Assembly (NCBI GenBank): GCA_049609065.1
Contig: JBMYYE010000051.1
Location: 1 to 16,800 of the forward strand
Direction of reading: 5' to 3'
DNA length: 16,800 nucleotides
From: JBMYYE01 sp049609065
Lineage (GTDB): Bacteria; Pseudomonadota; Alphaproteobacteria; Rhodobacterales; Rhodobacteraceae
Shown here: in pieces, positions 15,613 through 16,800 of the stretch
Layout of the letters: each line of letters begins with the position of its first letter
How positions within the stretch are numbered: the stretch's first letter is position 1
Translations under genes and position numbers: made by a program
Notes under the pieces: generated by a model
Database searches by the model: none
Told to the model about the DNA's origin: nothing
The model's input: the letters and a program-made list of their open reading frames with translations, nothing else

Positions 15613-15644
15613 GCCTCACGCCACTTGGGCCTCACGCCCCTTGG
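15613..15644. repeat. Tandem 16-bp duplication carrying the M23 gene's ribosome site
   Basis: Two head-to-tail 16-base units (15613-15628 and 15629-15644) differ only at 15623/15639 (A or C). On the minus strand each contains GGCGTGAGGC, so the GAGG Shine-Dalgarno used for the TTG start at 15605 is present twice, at 8 and 24 bases from the start. Only the nearer one is at working distance. Confidence 0.65.
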
Positions 15645-15660
15645 CGAGAATTTTTACGAG

Positions 15661-15689
15661 ATACTAAATCGCCAACTTCTATGACGCAA
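15661..15689 (-). promoter_or_regulatory. Candidate promoter for the M23-bactofilin operon
   Basis: On the minus strand TTGCGT (15684-15689) and TAGTAT (15661-15666) are 17 bases apart. The match to consensus is partial (3 and 4 of 6), but it is the best-spaced pair I found between the inverted repeat at 15709-15746 and the gene start. Confidence 0.3.
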
Positions 15690-15708
15690 GTGAATTTGAA
15701 TATGAGTG

Positions 15709-15746
15709 CCTCCAAAGATCGGCATATTTACGCCGATCTTTGGAGG
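15709..15746. repeat. Perfect 15-bp inverted repeat in the DUF455-M23 gap
   Basis: CCTCCAAAGATCGGC (15709-15723) and its exact complement (15732-15746) enclose an 8-base loop (ATATTTAC). Neither side is followed by a T-run, so this is not a standard intrinsic terminator. It could be a long stem in an RNA leader or 3' end, a remnant of a palindromic repeat element, or a binding site. Only one copy is visible in the window. Confidence 0.7.
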
Positions 15747-15752
15747 TGTAAA

Positions 15753-15777
15753 ATTTTGATATGTTTCAAATCAAAAT
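15753..15777. promoter_or_regulatory. AT-rich inverted repeat containing an FNR-like box
   Basis: ATTTTGAT (15753-15760) and ATCAAAAT (15770-15777) are perfect inverted arms. Within the region TTGAT-atgt-TTCAA (15756-15769) matches the FNR consensus at 9 of 10 positions. It is about 150 bases from the M23 start and 21 bases past the DUF455 stop. The distance is long for direct activation at the candidate promoter, so a regulatory role is tentative. Confidence 0.3.
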
Positions 15778-15797
15778 CAACGCTTTGCTATGGTTTT

Positions 15798-16607
15798 TTA
15801 AGTCGCCGCAAGGGGCCAGTAAAAATCTGGTGGCAATCCGGCTTCGGCGCGTTTTTCTTCGTTGAAAGGTGGTTTGAGCTGTGAATGAAAATAGCGCTGC
15901 ACAAGGCTATGAAATGTTGCTTTTGGATCCATTTCATGGCGCCCGCACAAAAAATGGAACCATTTTGAACCATAGGCCACATGTCCCACTTCTTCGGCAT
16001 AGATGATTTGCAGCGCATCCAGTGTTTGCGTGTCGTTGATTTTTTCAAATAGTGCAATCATTGAAGGCGTTACGTCCAATCCGCGCGCCTCAAGCACCAT
16101 AGGGACAACGGCCAATCGCCCCATGAAATCATCATGGGTATCTTGGGCTGCGCGCCACATTTCCGCATGGGCCGGCAGATCCCCGTAGGCATATCCCTTC
16201 GCTTTTAGGCACTCGGTGACAAGGATAAAATGCCGTGCTTCTTCGGAGGCGCTTTTGACCCAATCATCGTAAAATCCTTGGGGCATTTCAACATGTGAAA
16301 ACCGAGCGATTATATCCCAATGAAGATCAACCGCATTGAGTTCAATATGCGCCACAGCATGGAGCAACGCGGCGCGGCCTTTTTCGGTACCTGGTTTTCG
16401 TTTTGGCATGTCACGCGGTGGCAAAAGGTCGGGCTTTGCCGGGCGCGCGGGGCGATCAGGTGGGGACGCCGTGCCAATTTCAAGAGGCATACCCGCCTCA
16501 ATACTATCGAACCATGCCTTTGAATATTCAGCGGTTTTTGCGGTTTTTTCAAACGGATCTTCGGTGTTTAAAATTTGGCAGGCCATATCGGTTAGGGTCA
16601 GTGTCAT
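15798..16607 (-). CDS. DUF455 family ferritin-like protein
   Basis: The 269-residue, mainly helical protein belongs to the DUF455 family with a ferritin-like fold. Possible di-metal ligands are E89 in AHIELNAVDLHWD, E123-A-R-H126 in SEEARHF, E173 in LEARGLD, and E206-V-G-H209 in YAEEVGHV. The two ExxH motifs on separate helices suit a di-iron site of the MiaE/ferritin-like kind. The function of the family is not established; an oxidative or metal-related role is a guess. The start at 16607 is firm: AAGGAT lies 8 bases upstream and its ATG overlaps the stop of the peroxiredoxin gene as ATGA. A longer frame from 16673 would overlap that gene by 70 bases and is rejected. Confidence 0.88.
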   Translation of the reverse strand: MTLTLTDMACQILNTEDPFEKTAKTAEYSKAWFDSIEAGMPLEIGTASPPDRPARPAKPDLLPPRDMPKRKPGTEKGRAALLHAVAHIELNAVDLHWDIIARFSHVEMPQGFYDDWVKSASEEARHFILVTECLKAKGYAYGDLPAHAEMWRAAQDTHDDFMGRLAVVPMVLEARGLDVTPSMIALFEKINDTQTLDALQIIYAEEVGHVAYGSKWFHFLCGRHEMDPKATFHSLVQRYFHSQLKPPFNEEKRAEAGLPPDFYWPLAAT

Positions 16608-16800
16608 GCGTGGGCATCCTTTAGGGCACTGAGCACGGTTTGGGCGTGTTCTTTCACGCGGACTTTGCGCCAAACGTTCAAAAGAGTGCCATCTGGAGCA
16701 ATGAGAAACGTGCTGCGTTCGATGCCCATATAGGTGCGGCCGTAGTTTTTCTTTTCAACCCACACGCCAAAGCTTTCACACAAAGTGCCCTCTATGTCAG
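16604..16800 (-). CDS. bcp: Peroxiredoxin of the Bcp/PrxQ type, C-terminal part only
   Basis: The last 64 or so codons are in the window; the rest lies beyond 16800, including the peroxidatic cysteine. The visible sequence includes CESFGVWVEKKNYGRTYMGI, ERSTFLIAPDGTLLNVWRKV and VKEHAQTVLSALKDAHA, which is the typical C-terminal half of thioredoxin-dependent thiol peroxidases (Bcp/PrxQ) that reduce hydrogen peroxide and organic hydroperoxides. Its TGA stop overlaps the ATG of the DUF455 gene, so the two are cotranscribed and translationally coupled. Confidence 0.9.
   Translation of the reverse strand, partial: DIEGTLCESFGVWVEKKNYGRTYMGIERSTFLIAPDGTLLNVWRKVRVKEHAQTVLSALKDAHA

Noticed and set aside
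15576..15884. A 102-codon + strand frame across the M23-DUF455 gap.
   Set aside because: It runs through the tandem repeat and inverted repeat, overlaps both neighbours antisense and resembles no known protein.

Overview
The window is 16.8 kb of what looks like core chromosome from an alphaproteobacterium, most likely of the order Rhodobacterales (roseobacter group). The evidence is the C4-pathway 5-aminolevulinate synthase whose key residues fall at the numbers known from Rhodobacter capsulatus, an FnrL-type box in front of it, a bactofilin/M23 peptidase pair whose peptidase has an ERRVF..SD.DTR N-terminus, and an amidase-PBP1A-prfB order. This placement is inferred from gene content. No insertion sequence, phage gene, CRISPR array, tRNA or rRNA was found, and coding density is high. 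The longest stretch without a gene is the 273 bases before hemA.

Left part (1-4054, + strand): hemA (haem/tetrapyrrole entry step), then a RodZ-like membrane protein with a cytoplasmic helix-turn-helix, then ispG (isoprenoid MEP pathway), closed by a bidirectional terminator. Facing it on the minus strand (4078-6153) is a secretion-stress pair: a periplasmic M48 metalloprotease with TPR repeats, and a secreted DsbA/Com1-type thiol oxidoreductase starting 19 bases after it. The protease reading frame is broken by a -1 shift located exactly on a C_CCA_AAG heptamer.

Middle part (6257-13596, + strand): a fold-type I aminotransferase, a secreted N-acetylmuramoyl-L-alanine amidase (AMIN + Amidase_3), the bifunctional penicillin-binding protein PBP1A, release factor 2, and a DUF2189 multi-pass membrane protein. 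PBP1A has its own clear sigma-70-type promoter, and prfB has a perfect TATAAT. A strong symmetric terminator at 13607-13635 separates this block from the convergent minus-strand block.

Right part (13658-16800, minus strand): reading right to left, the C-terminal part of a peroxiredoxin of the Bcp/PrxQ type, a ferritin-like DUF455 protein coupled to it by an ATGA overlap, a structured 190-base gap, an inner-membrane-anchored M23 (LytM) endopeptidase, and a bactofilin overlapping its end by 11 bases. Much of the window therefore serves cell-wall growth and shape: the RodZ-like protein, amidase, PBP1A, M23 peptidase and bactofilin.

I did not find a wholly new system. The points worth a second look are the protease frameshift, a Shine-Dalgarno-masking hairpin before the DUF2189 gene, and the gap before the M23 gene. 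That gap holds a 16-bp tandem duplication, a perfect 15-bp inverted repeat and an FNR-like box within about 170 bases.
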